Part shown: positions 54,001 to 63,173 of the stretch, piece by piece
Layout: every line of letters begins with the position of its first letter
How positions within the stretch are numbered: the stretch's first letter is position 1
Assembly (NCBI RefSeq): GCF_030269925.1
Contig: NC_085131.1
Span: 12,509,501 to 12,573,500 of the forward strand
Direction: 5' to 3'
DNA length: 64,000 nt
Source of the DNA: Bombyx mori
Taxonomy: Eukaryota > Arthropoda > Insecta > Lepidoptera > Bombycidae
Notes under the pieces: model-generated
Told to the model about the DNA's origin: nothing
The model's database searches: none
The model's input: only the letters and a program-made list of their open reading frames with translations
Translations under genes and position numbers: made by a program

Positions 54001-54033
54001 TTTTAAAATAGTATATTTTTTATAAAAACATAT

Positions 54034-54421
54034 TGTTACGCCGGTAAGAGTAACGGCATCTATCGCCGAATAGTCGTACGAATATCGAAGGATCTAGTAG
54101 CATCTAGAGCGTTCGAGAAGTACAACACCACCTATTGTCAGATAGCGGAAACACAATACTCGACTTGTGTGGAATATTCTCGATAATTCTAGGGATGTGG
54201 TATGGATTATAAAAGCGTTACAGTGATGGCACGCAGTCAGTTAGTAATCGGAACTACTCGAAGCGAAACAGCGAACGGATCACCTGAAGCGAAGCGGAAG
54301 AAGCGAATTGAGAATATTAAGGTGTTTGTGAAGTGTTTTAAGTGTTCTAAGTGCTAATACAATAATTATTAACTTGTACTTCGGTAGATTATTTTTTTAT
54401 CCCGAACCCCAGCGCCTAACA
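54034..54421 (+). mobile_element. Solo LTR, 388 bp
   Basis: Begins TGTTACGCCGG and ends CGCCTAACA, so it has the TG...CA ends of retroviral-type LTRs. ATAT at 54030-54033 is repeated at 54422-54425 (4-bp duplication, common for Ty3/gypsy or BEL). No primer-binding site or coding region follows, so this is a solo LTR left by recombination. Orientation is inferred from the promoter. Confidence 0.85.
54208..54241 (+). promoter_or_regulatory. LTR core promoter: TATA box and initiator
   Basis: TATAAAA at 54208-54214 and the arthropod-type initiator TCAGT at 54237-54241. The T of the TATA lies 31 bp upstream of the initiator A, which is the canonical spacing. Confidence 0.7.
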
Positions 54422-54425
54422 ATAT

Positions 54426-55062
54426 TTTCCACTGGACGTATTACAACTTATTATCTTCTAAGGATATAACCGTGTATCAGTATATTTTAAGTGCAGGGCA
54501 AAAGAACTAGAATGCAATATACTTAAAACATGTATAGTTTTCTTTATGACTAAAATCAGCGAACAGGAGGCATACTTGGCTTTTCCTTAACATGCACGAT
54601 TAAAAGCTATATAAGCGCTATAGCTTTGTGGTTATCAAAACTGAAAATCAAAACCGATGCGCACAGCTTCAGTTTGTGACAGCTTAAAAAAACAACAACT
54701 TCTTTACTTTAAAAATACATGTCTTATACCGAGATAATTTTACGTGTACAAAAAGAAAATTTTGCTTTCGAATATAATCAAATGAAAATATTGTAAGGAT
54801 AAGAATGCTGAAGCTTCAGGCGCCGATTTCTTATACTAAAGTATACTTTTTTTTTTGATGAAGATAATATTCTGGTAAGAATTTGAAAAAGGTATTTTCT
54901 AAATATGAATCTTATCTTAAAGTAAATATCCTAAGTCTGATCACAGCTTATAAATGTCGTGTATAAAAGTGGCATGGAGATTATTTTCGACATTTATCTA
55001 CAATCTATCTAGAGACAGTGATGGGGTTGGACTATGTGAGACCGTCTCGCATCCAAATCTTA
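54426..55062. other. AT-rich DNA, nothing recognised
   Basis: No repeat or gene was recognised. Confidence 0.5.
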
Positions 55063-55178
55063 TTTTTTTTTATAGCTCTTGTAGGCAGATGAACACACGG
55101 CCCACCTGATGGTGAGTGGTTACCGTCACCCATGGACTTCAGCAATGCCAAGGGCAGAGCCAAGCCGCTGCCTACCGC
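55063..55178 (-). mobile_element. Jockey/CR1-like LINE, terminal ~105 nt
   Basis: T-run, CTTGTAGGCAGATGAAC, 3' UTR complement, ending GCCGCTGCCTACCGCT at the recurrent break point. Confidence 0.85.
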
Positions 55179-55306
55179 TATTAGCTGAGACATGACTGAA
55201 CCAAGGCCGACGGAGAGCAAAGTGACGTGTTGACCATGGAGCGCATCTCCTCGCCACCAACGATCATCTGCCCCATGATCGCCGAACATCTATTGGATAC
55301 TATACT

Positions 55307-55427
55307 TTTTTTTTTTTATTGCTTAAATCAGTGAACGAGCTCACAGCCCACCTGGTGTTGAGTGGTAACTGGAGCCCATAGACATCCACAACGTAAATGC
55401 GCCACCCACCTTGAGATATAAGTTCTG
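55307..55427 (-). mobile_element. Bm1 SINE, tail half
   Basis: T-run to ATATAAGTTCT, then abruptly into the retroposon fragment at 55431. Confidence 0.92.
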
Positions 55428-55430
55428 ATA

Positions 55431-55690
55431 TAATAGATATAAGTATCTGTGAAAGTGCACAAATGTGGGAAAATCAAACAAAGCCGCTGATCGTAACCTC
55501 TCGGGATCCTCCAAAAAGTCCACTGAAAAAGTCTCAGTAAATGACCACCATTTTACTGAGATTATATTTCATACTATATTATCTCATCTCCTTTCATTTC
55601 ACTTCATATTATCATTTTTCATAAAAATAAGAATATAAATTAAAATAAAACTTGACCTAAAGGTCTTAGTTACCGGGTCACAAAATCCCT
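55431..55690 (+). mobile_element. Truncated relative of the 29444 retroposon
   Basis: Matches 29560-29852 from TATCTGTGAAAGTGCAC to the 'aaaatcccttataaaaaa' tail. The 5' leader is missing. The left edge joins directly to a Bm1 in the opposite orientation. Confidence 0.75.
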
Positions 55691-55694
55691 TATA

Positions 55695-56028
55695 AAAAAT
55701 ATTATAACTATTTCGTTGTCTGTACCACGCTATGTAAATGTCCGGAAAAGGTCTATTATTATGGGTAACGAAAGCATACACGTAGAATACACAAGTAAGC
55801 GTTACACAGAATATAATGAAACAGTTCAAAATTATGGTACAAAAATATTTTCCCAAAAACCGCCCATTTTACATTGGCATCATATAATTTAATGCGGCGC
55901 GGTCCACGGGCGTGATGCAATTATGCATCGATATTGCTTCGGGCTCAGATCCATTAGCTATAATTTTCGGAGCGGCCATCGCTGAGTAGCGTCAACAAAC
56001 TGAGCCGATTAAAATTATCTTTAAAAAA
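55695..56028. other. Unassigned sequence
   Basis: No repeat or gene was recognised. Confidence 0.45.
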
Positions 56029-56029
56029 T

Positions 56030-56432
56030 CGGTTGTCTGTAAAGTCGGTTTACTGACGATAGTTGAACGTGACAACGTTATAAGAAAATACTGATGGAAT
56101 GGTTTCATTTTTCAATTATCGCAATTATCGTTAATTGACACCACATTCACTTTTCACTGAACTTCATACTTGACGAAAACATGTAAATGTATTTTATTAT
56201 TTTATAGCAGCTGTCCACGCAGATGCATCGCTCACTCAAGTAGGAGAAAGACGAACGTCGAACGCTGCTGAACGCGGAGGCCGATTGTGCCTCTTTGTCG
56301 CTCGTTGCGCGCTTTCGCTTGCACTTCCAGCCTTAAATGGAACGCCTCAGAGCGAGGTAACGCCGCATGAGTCATGTTTTTCGTGCGTGCAGCCGGCTCC
56401 ATCGAATAATAAGACGTTGTCACGTCAAAATT
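56030..56432 (+). repeat. MITE-like element M, copy 3
   Basis: Starts GGTTGTCTGTAAAGTCGG with GTTGAACGTGACAACGT close by, and ends ATAAGACGTTGTCACGTC, so the near-terminal inverted repeats are clear. The middle is partly replaced compared with copies 1 and 2. Confidence 0.72.
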
Positions 56433-56451
56433 TGATCACGTTTTCACCGAT

Positions 56452-56644
56452 TACCTATTTCTGCCGTGAAGCAGTAATGCGTTTCGGTTTGAAGGGTGGG
56501 GCAGCCGTTACAACCATACTGAAACCTCAGAACTCATCTCAAGGTGGGTGGCGGCATTTACGGTGTAGATGTCTATTGGCTCCGGTAACCACTGAACACC
56601 AGGTGGGCTGTGAGCTCGTTCACACATCTAAGCAATAAAAAAAA
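56452..56644 (+). mobile_element. Bm1 SINE, tail half
   Basis: Starts at CTATTTCTGCCGTGAAGCAG and ends AAGCAATAAAAAAAA. It is squeezed between element M and element F. Confidence 0.93.
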
Positions 56645-56711
56645 GGGTGCGTGTACTTATGTACGCGCGTAAGAAGTTACACTTTATTTTTATTAAATTT
56701 ATTTCTTTTTT

Positions 56712-57053
56712 GGAACGAAGTTCCTTATCGCGCGTTGTGAAAGGGGGCTAGACGGAAAAAATTCTTACGAAAAGTTGTCACGACACTTTTTGCTATAAAT
56801 TCTTACGAAAAGTTGTCACGACACTTTTTAGATCCGTCATTCTGACCAATCAACGTGTAGGCGCTTATCGCGTGAGATTGCTCGTATCCGATTGGTCCGC
56901 GTAATGAGTACAGTTTCTCGAGATAGCGTTTCAACAATAGTAATTTAGTTCATAGTATTGTCTTTTTCTTCTTCATAATGCCGTAATTTATTATTATATC
57001 TTAAAAAAAAATTACAATTCCTTCACTAATTAATCGAAAGGAACTTCGTTCCA
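56712..57053. mobile_element. Short-TIR element inside element F
   Basis: GGAACGAAGTTCCTT at 56712-56726 is the exact inverse of AAGGAACTTCGTTCC at 57038-57052, a 15-bp terminal inverted repeat. Each arm is itself nearly palindromic. A further 'atccgggtgtcccttgacacc' segment to about 57080 may belong to it. Non-coding. Confidence 0.6.
56763..56832. repeat. 38-bp tandem duplication
   Basis: ATTCTTACGAAAAGTTGTCACG plus ACACTTTTT occurs twice in direct order, starting at about 56761 and 56799. Confidence 0.9.
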
Positions 57054-57414
57054 TCCGGGTGTCCCTTGACACCTCTGAAGTTTTTTTTTTCAATATTAAA
57101 TGATTAATAATAAATATTTAACGTTAATAATTTAATAATATTTAGTATGAATTATATTAAATAATAATTTTGTCATTTATATTACTAAAAAATGAATGCA
57201 AATAACACTTTTTTTACGAGTGTACATGCGCGAAAGATCACCTGCGGCTATATTCAGACTGGCCAAGTTACGTCGGTCGTATTGTAATGAGCGATTTAGT
57301 GGGCAACTTCATTTCTGTTAATTTTGTGTTACGGTGCGCGCGCATCGTAAAATTTCACTCTCATCAATTTTTCATAACGCGCCTAAAGAAGTATAACTTC
57401 AAAAATAAAATAAA

Positions 57415-57752
57415 AAAACATTTACACTCCGGACCTTTGTAACCAGTGAAAGTAAGTGACCATATCGCAAATAAAAAACTTATTGCTTGCATTGCAAACT
57501 ATACACAGTCGTTTAACTAGTTAGAGTCTGAAATATCGTGGCTTTTAGTTATTGGTACTAAATGCGCGATTATTGGTGATTTCCAATTGCGTTTCAAATC
57601 TAACCTCCGCAAAATTTTCCAGAAGAACTGACGATGTAGTTCTAAAATAAAAGCATATTTGTTTGGTAAATTCAATTTTTTTTTTACTTCTACTACCCCA
57701 GTACAGGCAGAATACAAGCCAGATGGACAGATCTGGTAAAGGAAGGTACCAC
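57415..57752. other. AT-rich DNA, nothing recognised
   Basis: No repeat or gene was recognised. Confidence 0.5.
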
Positions 57753-57754
57753 TT

Positions 57755-58000
57755 TTACTGGTGGTAGGATCTCTTGTGAGTCCGCGCGAGTGGGTACCAT
57801 CACCCTGCTTATTTCTGCCGTGAAGCAGTAATGCGTTTCGGTTTGAAAGGTGGGGCAGCCGTTGTAACTATACTTGAGATCTTAGAACTTATGTCTCAAG
57901 GTGGGTGGCGCATTTACGTTGTGGATGTCTATGGGCGCTGGTAACCACTGAACACCAGTTGGGCTGTGAGCTCGTCCACCCATCTAAACAATAAAAAAAA
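57755..58000 (+). mobile_element. Bm1 SINE, short form
   Basis: Begins ACTGGTGGTAGGATC at the common break and ends ACAATAAAAAAAA. Confidence 0.95.
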
Positions 58001-58185
58001 GGAAGCATTTAGTGGTAGTCTGTACCATGTGGTCCATGCCACCCGTGATCGAACCCAGTGGAGGAACGTCACATGCGGTCGCGATCTTCAGCAGTAAGGG
58101 AACTACATAGAGGAATACATAATCCCATATACACTATCGCGACTACAACATTGGCACGTAAGGCTGTTCCGATATTATAATTGCG

Positions 58186-58380
58186 TTTTTATTTATTACA
58201 CAGACGAAGTCACAGCCTACTTATTACTCAGAAACATCACAATGTATTTGCCACCGGGTAGACCTAAGTCTCAATTATATTATACAAAGACAGTCCGGCC
58301 ATTCAAACGTAACACATTTTTGCTTCGAGGTAGAAATAGGGTGGTGGCACCTATGTATGCGGAATCACAATATGCCCTAA
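58186..58380 (-). mobile_element. Bm1 SINE, degenerate
   Basis: 'gacgaagtcacagcctact', 'cggccattcaaacgtaac', 'gcttcgaggtagaaatag', 'ggtggtggcacctatg' are diverged Bm1 segments in order. Confidence 0.7.
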
Positions 58381-58433
58381 TAATATAACATAATACACTA
58401 CCACTACATAATAAAAACCGGAAAAACGAATTA

Positions 58434-58452
58434 TTAATTAATTAATTAATTG
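58434..58452. repeat. (ATTA)n tract
   Basis: A 19-bp ATTA/TTAA repeat immediately left of the LINE fragment. Confidence 0.9.
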
Positions 58453-58455
58453 TCA

Positions 58456-58845
58456 ATAATCCCATTCTCAAGGATCGTTTCAAACCTGGATCTGCGGAGG
58501 ACTTCGGTTCCCTCTGTATTTTGTACCGTATGTTCCATGGGGAGTGTTCTGAGCTATTGTTTGAGATGATACCATCATCTTGTTTTTACCATCGCACCCC
58601 CTGGATCCACTATGTTCATCCACAGTGCGTTTCTAGAGATATTTTTGCCACGTACCATCCGGCTTTGGAATGAGCTCCCCTCCACGGTGTTTCCCGAGCG
58701 CTTGGACATATCCTTCTTCAAACGAGGCTTGTGAAGAGAGTATTAAGCGGTAGGTAGCGGCTTGGCTCTGCCCCTGGCATTGCTGACGTCCATGGGCGAC
58801 GATGACCACTTACGATCAGGAGAGGCATATGTTCGTCTGTATAAT
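58456..58845 (+). mobile_element. Jockey/CR1-like LINE, 3' fragment
   Basis: 'attctcaaggatcgtttc', 'cttcggttccctctgtattt', 'ccggctttggaatgagctcc', 'agcggcttggctctgccc'. Colinear with 41630-42050, with a deletion of about 35 bp near 58600. Confidence 0.82.
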
Positions 58846-58849
58846 ATAT

Positions 58850-59320
58850 CTGTATAAAAGTCTGTATAAAAGGGGACTATTGTTTATCTTAAAAAAAATC
58901 GAATTCATAACTTAATGAAAAATTAAGGTGTTTTCAATCGTGTTTAACTTAAATAGCATCAGAGAAGAAAATCATTTAAAAAATTCATAAAGACGAAATT
59001 AGTTGGCATCATTTAGTTTTGATATGCATGACATAGGAAATTTTATTTTTAAGATCTGTTAGGACTAGTACTTAGAAGTTATTTATCTTAAAGTGTCTGT
59101 TTCCAAATAAAATGTAAATTGAGTGGATCAAACAAAGCGTTAACATGATATTCGTCAAAAGTACATTCAAATCTAACGTCGATCGTAAATATTTAAGCAC
59201 GTCGTAAAGTTTGCTTTAAAATCTTCAAAAATACGCGTTCTATACTCGAAGCTCGTGATGTTACGCTAAGCTTAGAGAATAATAGGTCGTAGTATCTTGT
59301 TCGGTTTTCGCGAATCGTAA
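58850..59320. other. AT-rich DNA, nothing recognised
   Basis: No repeat or gene was recognised. Confidence 0.5.
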
Positions 59321-59321
59321 A

Positions 59322-59569
59322 TATTTTTTTTTTTATTGCTTAGTTAGGTGGACGAGTTCACAGCCCACTTGATGTTAAGTGGTTACTGGAGCCCATAGAC
59401 ATTTACAACGTAAATGCGCCACCCCCTTGAGATATAAGTTCTAAGATCTCAGTATAGTTACAACGGCTGCCCCACCCTTCAAACCGAAACGCATTACTGC
59501 TGCACGGCAGAAATAGGCAGGGCGGTGGTACTTACCCGCGTGGATTCACAAGAGGTCCTACCACCAGGA
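59322..59569 (-). mobile_element. Bm1 SINE, short form
   Basis: T-run, full body, ending CCTACCACCAGGAAG at the common break. Confidence 0.95.
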
Positions 59570-59627
59570 AGCTACTTTTTCGGTTTAACTTTAAGTTTTT
59601 TATTGTGACCATACGAAGGGGTGAGAG

Positions 59628-59665
59628 GCTATTTTTATTTTTATTGTTTTGATGGGTGGATGAGC
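59628..59665 (-). mobile_element. Bm1 tail stub fused to a LINE fragment
   Basis: TTTTTATTGTTTTGATGGGTGG then ATGAGCT, at which point the sequence switches into LINE 3' ORF complement. Confidence 0.8.
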
Positions 59666-59712
59666 TGCTGCCTACCGTAAAGTACTCTCCGCAAGCCTCG
59701 TTTGAAGAAGTA
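59666..59712 (-). mobile_element. Jockey/CR1-like LINE fragment lacking its 3' end
   Basis: GCTGCCTACCGTAAAGTACTC and 'gcaagcctcgtttgaagaag'. It begins exactly where other copies end, so it is the reciprocal side of the recurrent break. Confidence 0.78.
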
Positions 59713-59714
59713 GG

Positions 59715-60026
59715 ATTACTCTACTTGAGACTAGGGTTCTAGTCCGGATAAATGACAACTGATGAAATTGAAACCGGTTGTTGTTCGGTGTGTTTATGAT
59801 TGAATTGAACTCTAAGCCGAATGACCGTGTAGTTTTTGTGATTAAGATCGATCGATTTTTTTATTATCATTAGGTACATTATTTTCTATATTATTTCCAG
59901 CACAATATTAACGTCGGGTAAAACGTCCACTTCATAGTTGAATACATATTATTATTATCACACTATATTTATTTAAAACCGTATTAATTATACTTAAATA
60001 TACTTAAATATACTTATATTTTTGTA
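59715..60026. other. AT-rich DNA, nothing recognised
   Basis: No repeat or gene was recognised. Confidence 0.45.
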
Positions 60027-60030
60027 ATAT

Positions 60031-60149
60031 TGTTACGCTATCTGACAATAGATGGCGTTGTATTTCTCGAGCGTTCTAGATGATACTAGATCCTTCGATA
60101 TTCGTTCGACTATTCGACGATAGATGGCGTTACTCTTACAGGCGTAACA
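60031..60149 (-). mobile_element. 119-bp internally deleted LTR
   Basis: The minus strand begins TGTTACGCCTGTAAGAGTAA and follows the first ~112 bp of the LTR at 54034, then ends GATAGCGTAACA. It is flanked by ATAT on both sides (60027-60030 and 60150-60153), like the full LTR. The promoter region is deleted. Confidence 0.75.
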
Positions 60150-60154
60150 ATATA

Positions 60155-60420
60155 TTTATTATTATCATTAAAACTGCATACTTTGACGGCTAAATCACTC
60201 ATAAACTTATAACAAACACCTCAGTCGTCCGTAAACCACGGAAACTGTAAAGTATTTGATACGTCAAAAATAATAAAATGAATTGTCTTCGACGATCGAT
60301 TTTACGTCGTAAAACTAATTTTAATCGCGAATAGCCACGGACTCACAGCATCTGCTCATCATCACGGTTATAAGCACATTCAGTGACGTAAGCGCATAAA
60401 ATGTAAAATAAAAATTCTTC
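60155..60420. other. AT-rich DNA, nothing recognised
   Basis: No repeat or gene was recognised. Confidence 0.45.
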
Positions 60421-60423
60421 TAT

Positions 60424-60800
60424 ATCTCCACCTTATCCCACTTGGTGGGGTCAGCACAGTGAATTTTTCTTTTCCATTCTTTTTAATCAGCCGTCATCTC
60501 AACACTCACCTCTTTCACTCATATCGTAATTTTTTTTTTATAGACATGCTCACATCCCACCTATTGTTAAGTGGTACTGTAGCCCCTAGACATCTACAAC
60601 GTAAAATGCGCCACCCATCTTGATATATAAGTTCTAAGATCTCAGTATAGTTACAACGGCTGCCCCACCCTTCAAACCGAAAAGCATTACTGCTGCATGG
60701 CAGAAATAGGCAGGGCGGTGGTACCTACCCGTGCGCACTCACAAGAGGTCCTACCACCATTAATAAACTCCATCCATATCTTCTTCGGTCGACCTCTTCA
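60424..60800 (-). mobile_element. RTE-type LINE 3' fragment split by Bm1
   Basis: 60424-60530 matches the 39783-39892 region ('cttatcccacttggtgggg', 'agccgtcatctcaacactc'). It continues after the Bm1 with 'aactccatccatatcttctt' and GGTCGACCTCTTC at 60766-60800. Confidence 0.78.
60531..60765 (-). mobile_element. Bm1 SINE, short form, inside an RTE fragment
   Basis: T-run, body with a small deletion, ending CCTACCACCATTAAT at the common break. Confidence 0.93.
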
Positions 60801-61137
60801 AACATAGAAACAAGCAAGCCTTACAATTATCATGTTATAAAATTAAAAACGGCACATAAGCCTTGTCGTTTCGTAGCACGAGATATCATCAGCAATTACA
60901 AACAACGAAGATCTTCGCGGTCCTCAATGGGGGCTTTAAGGTTTACGGCCCCTACGTGTCACACGAAATAATCCGTTTCATCTCAGCGTTAAGGATCACG
61001 GCGATGTACCTCTACATTAGAACAAGCTCGGGTCTAGTTTTTGCCAAAATCGCTATGTCACATTGTCGGGACAATTGTCAGAGTATTATTTCTAGCGTTA
61101 GGTTCCGATCGAAAATAGGCCCAATTTTTCATTAGAG
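60801..61137. other. Unassigned sequence with a 90-aa frame
   Basis: The frame 60863-61135 has no recognisable domain and no homologue that I can name. No repeat was recognised. Confidence 0.4.
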
Positions 61138-61138
61138 C

Positions 61139-61310
61139 TATTTTTTTTTATTGCTAGATGGGTGGACGACCTCAAAGCCCACCTGGTGTTAAGTGCTTAC
61201 TGGAGCCCATAGACATTTACGACGTAAATGCGCTACCCACCTTGAGATACAAGTTCTAAGGTCTCAAGTATAGTTACAACGGCTGCCCCACCCTTCACAC
61301 CGAAACGCTA
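61139..61310 (-). mobile_element. Bm1 SINE, tail half
   Basis: T-run to CACCGAAACGCTAAT, with the rest missing. Confidence 0.93.
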
Positions 61311-61498
61311 ATATGAATAGACGCATGGTCCATCTGGTCAATGATTATCTAGAAGATTGCACAAAGCGGGAATGAGTTGCTCGCTTTAGGCATTTCAATA
61401 TTGTAATAATTGTTACGTTATAATACTCATTGTAAAAATGAATATTTAAAAAATATATATAATATTTTTTTTATATCTAATATTAAAAAAATATATTC

Positions 61499-61612
61499 TT
61501 GTCCGCTGAGTTTCTTCTCAGGACGGAGGCCAGGTTTTGTGAATTGGCTGTAGTTCTTTTGACGTTCAACAAGTATGTACTTTCATTTATGTTGAATATT
61601 TTTTTTTTTGTT
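61499..61612 (+). mobile_element. LINE-like 3' tail, TTTGATT type
   Basis: 'tgtccgctgagtttcttctc', GTGAATTGGCTGTAG, 'gacgttcaacaagtatgt', then T-rich tail. Sister of 17500-17640. Confidence 0.6.
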
Positions 61613-61629
61613 TGATTTCATTTGATTTG

Positions 61630-61770
61630 GCGTTAAGAGGACACCGGAGCCCATAGACATCACCTGCATTGACGCCGCCGTCCGACTTGAGACAAGAGTT
61701 CTATATCTCAGTTTTTACAGTGCAACGGCTGCCCCACCTTTCAAATCATTGCCCATATTCCCCATTCAAA
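61630..61770 (-). mobile_element. Bm1 SINE, degenerate
   Basis: 'ggagcccatagacatcacc', 'gacttgagacaagagttct', 'caacggctgccccacctttc' are diverged. Confidence 0.7.
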
Positions 61771-62080
61771 TCGATTATGTACAGCGAATTTCGGAACACA
61801 TGGTGACCAATCCGTGAAATCCGTCTACCTTGAGACAATTGCAATGGAGGCCGCAAAACTGGATTATACATGACGTATAAAATTAACGACACACACGACG
61901 GATAATCGCGTCACGCGTTACGCGGCGTGTCAGTGCGTGACGCAAACAAGCAGCGAGTGTGACGGCTCGCTGTGTAATATGCCCTAATGTTGTTTTCTTG
62001 CAGTGCACGTAATAAGCTTCAGCGATATCATAATAGCAAGGTTTTTTTAAACGAAACATCAATAATAAGTAATCAAAAAA
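61771..62080. other. Unassigned sequence with a CG-rich patch
   Basis: 61890-61965 is rich in CG dinucleotides (for example GCGTCACGCGTTACGCGGCG). No family was recognised. Confidence 0.4.
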
Positions 62081-62315
62081 TATTGATTATCTGTAAACTT
62101 GGTTTACGGACGACAGTTTTACGTGATAACGTCAGTAGCAGAACTCTTCGAACTGCTAGCTCTGACGTCACGTGAGAAGAGAGATAAATGTGTCACCTGC
62201 CAACGCTTGGGCCGATCGTGCCTCTCTACCCCTTGTTCCGCGCTCTCGCTTGCACGCTCAGGCGGAACGTGACACTATTTCGTGCATGCAACGGGTGTTC
62301 ATCGATTTATAAGAC
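62081..62315 (+). repeat. MITE-like element M, copy 4
   Basis: 'attatctgtaaacttggtt', 'gttttacgtgataacgtcag', then a divergent middle, then 'caacgcttgggccgatcgtg', 'tgcacgctcaggcggaac', 'catcgatttataagacg'. The middle ATCATT region is lost. Confidence 0.65.
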
Positions 62316-62354
62316 GCAAAATAATAATAATAATAAAATAAACAAGACATAAGT

Positions 62355-62510
62355 AACGAGGGTTAGGGTCCCTTCTGTTATAAGTATCAGAGACTGATAT
62401 ACATACTTATATGCGTTTAAATATATACATATATAGATAATAACCACCCAGACAAAGAGCAAACAAACATGTGATGCACACAAGAATGTTTGCCCAGTGT
62501 GAGAATTGTT
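62355..62510 (-). mobile_element. tRNA-derived SINE, second family, fragment
   Basis: 'tatcagagactgatatacat', 'agacaaagagcaaacaaaca', 'aatgtttgcccagtgtgag' are in the same order as 10715-10965. The A/B-box head is truncated. Confidence 0.7.
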
Positions 62511-62514
62511 TTTT

Positions 62515-62712
62515 TTTATGCATTTGGGATCACTAGTGGCCTGGAGGCCTCTCCAGTTGAACTAGGACAGAAGGCCTAGCAAAGTCTCAGCCAGAAGGGG
62601 TGGGATTTGCTAAAATCTGTCCGAGCGCCTCCAAAGGGCATCTGCTTCGCGAATGAATCTACTACCGGATCGGAATCGAGACCCGCTGAGAAGATCCCTG
62701 TGGGAACTGTAC
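62515..62712 (+). mobile_element. LINE-like repeat K, copy 7 (upstream part)
   Basis: 'ctcagccagaaggggtgggat', 'gagcgcctccaaagggc', 'cgaatgaatctactaccgg' and ACCCGCTGAGAAGATCC. It overlaps in content with the right half of 13420-13690. Confidence 0.6.
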
Positions 62713-62714
62713 GT

Positions 62715-63170
62715 TTCTGTCAGATACACTCAAGCTATGGGGAAGGGTAAGCGATTAACGATATACCATAGATTACCGCTTCAAAAATTAACAAAATTTC
62801 AATAGGAGCAGACGATTTAATATACAGTATTTACTATATTCAGATGTCGATTGATAAAGCCTCAGCCGTCAGCTGGCACGGGAGCTGTAAAGTTTTCGTA
62901 ACGTCAGACAATAATAATAATAAGCCCTTTATTTCTTGCTTTACAAAGTTTAAAAAAAATATATAATAAATATAAATGTATGTATAAGTATTTAGGATGT
63001 AAAAGAGTTTTGTAATAAATCAGTAAAATTTAGTTAGCAAGAACCCCGGATCGGGTAAAGGCCTCCTCCAAAGATTCCCAAGCGTCTCTATCCTGTCTCT
63101 ATCCTCAGCGTCAGACAATAAAAAACCTGAAATTTAACCATAATAGCACTTGTAAGTTTTAACAAGCTTG
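62715..63170. other. AT-rich DNA, little recognised
   Basis: An (AAT)n stretch at about 62910-62923 and a 'gggtaaaggcctcctccaaa' segment near 63055 that resembles RTE-type LINE sequence. Nothing else was recognised. Confidence 0.4.
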
Positions 63171-63173
63171 AAT

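Larger units (their letters stand above)
56645..57410 (-). repeat. Dispersed element F, copy 2, split
   Basis: GGGTGCGTGTACTTATGTACG and GCGCGTAAGAAGTTACAC at the left; 'tttttcataacgcgcc' and AAGTATAACTTC at the right. It is interrupted by a second element at about 56708-57088. Inverse of 39428-39765. Confidence 0.65.

Noticed and set aside
54034..54421. Full LTR retrotransposon
   Set aside because: No second LTR, primer-binding site, or gag/pol coding sequence follows in either direction within the window.
60863..61135. 90-aa open frame between two repeats
   Set aside because: No motif or sequence family is visible. A single unspliced frame of this size is expected by chance.
61890..61990. 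CG-rich patch followed by a TTGTTTTCTTGCAG splice-acceptor-like motif
   Set aside because: No open frame with coding features follows, and there is no matching donor. It is too weak to call an exon.
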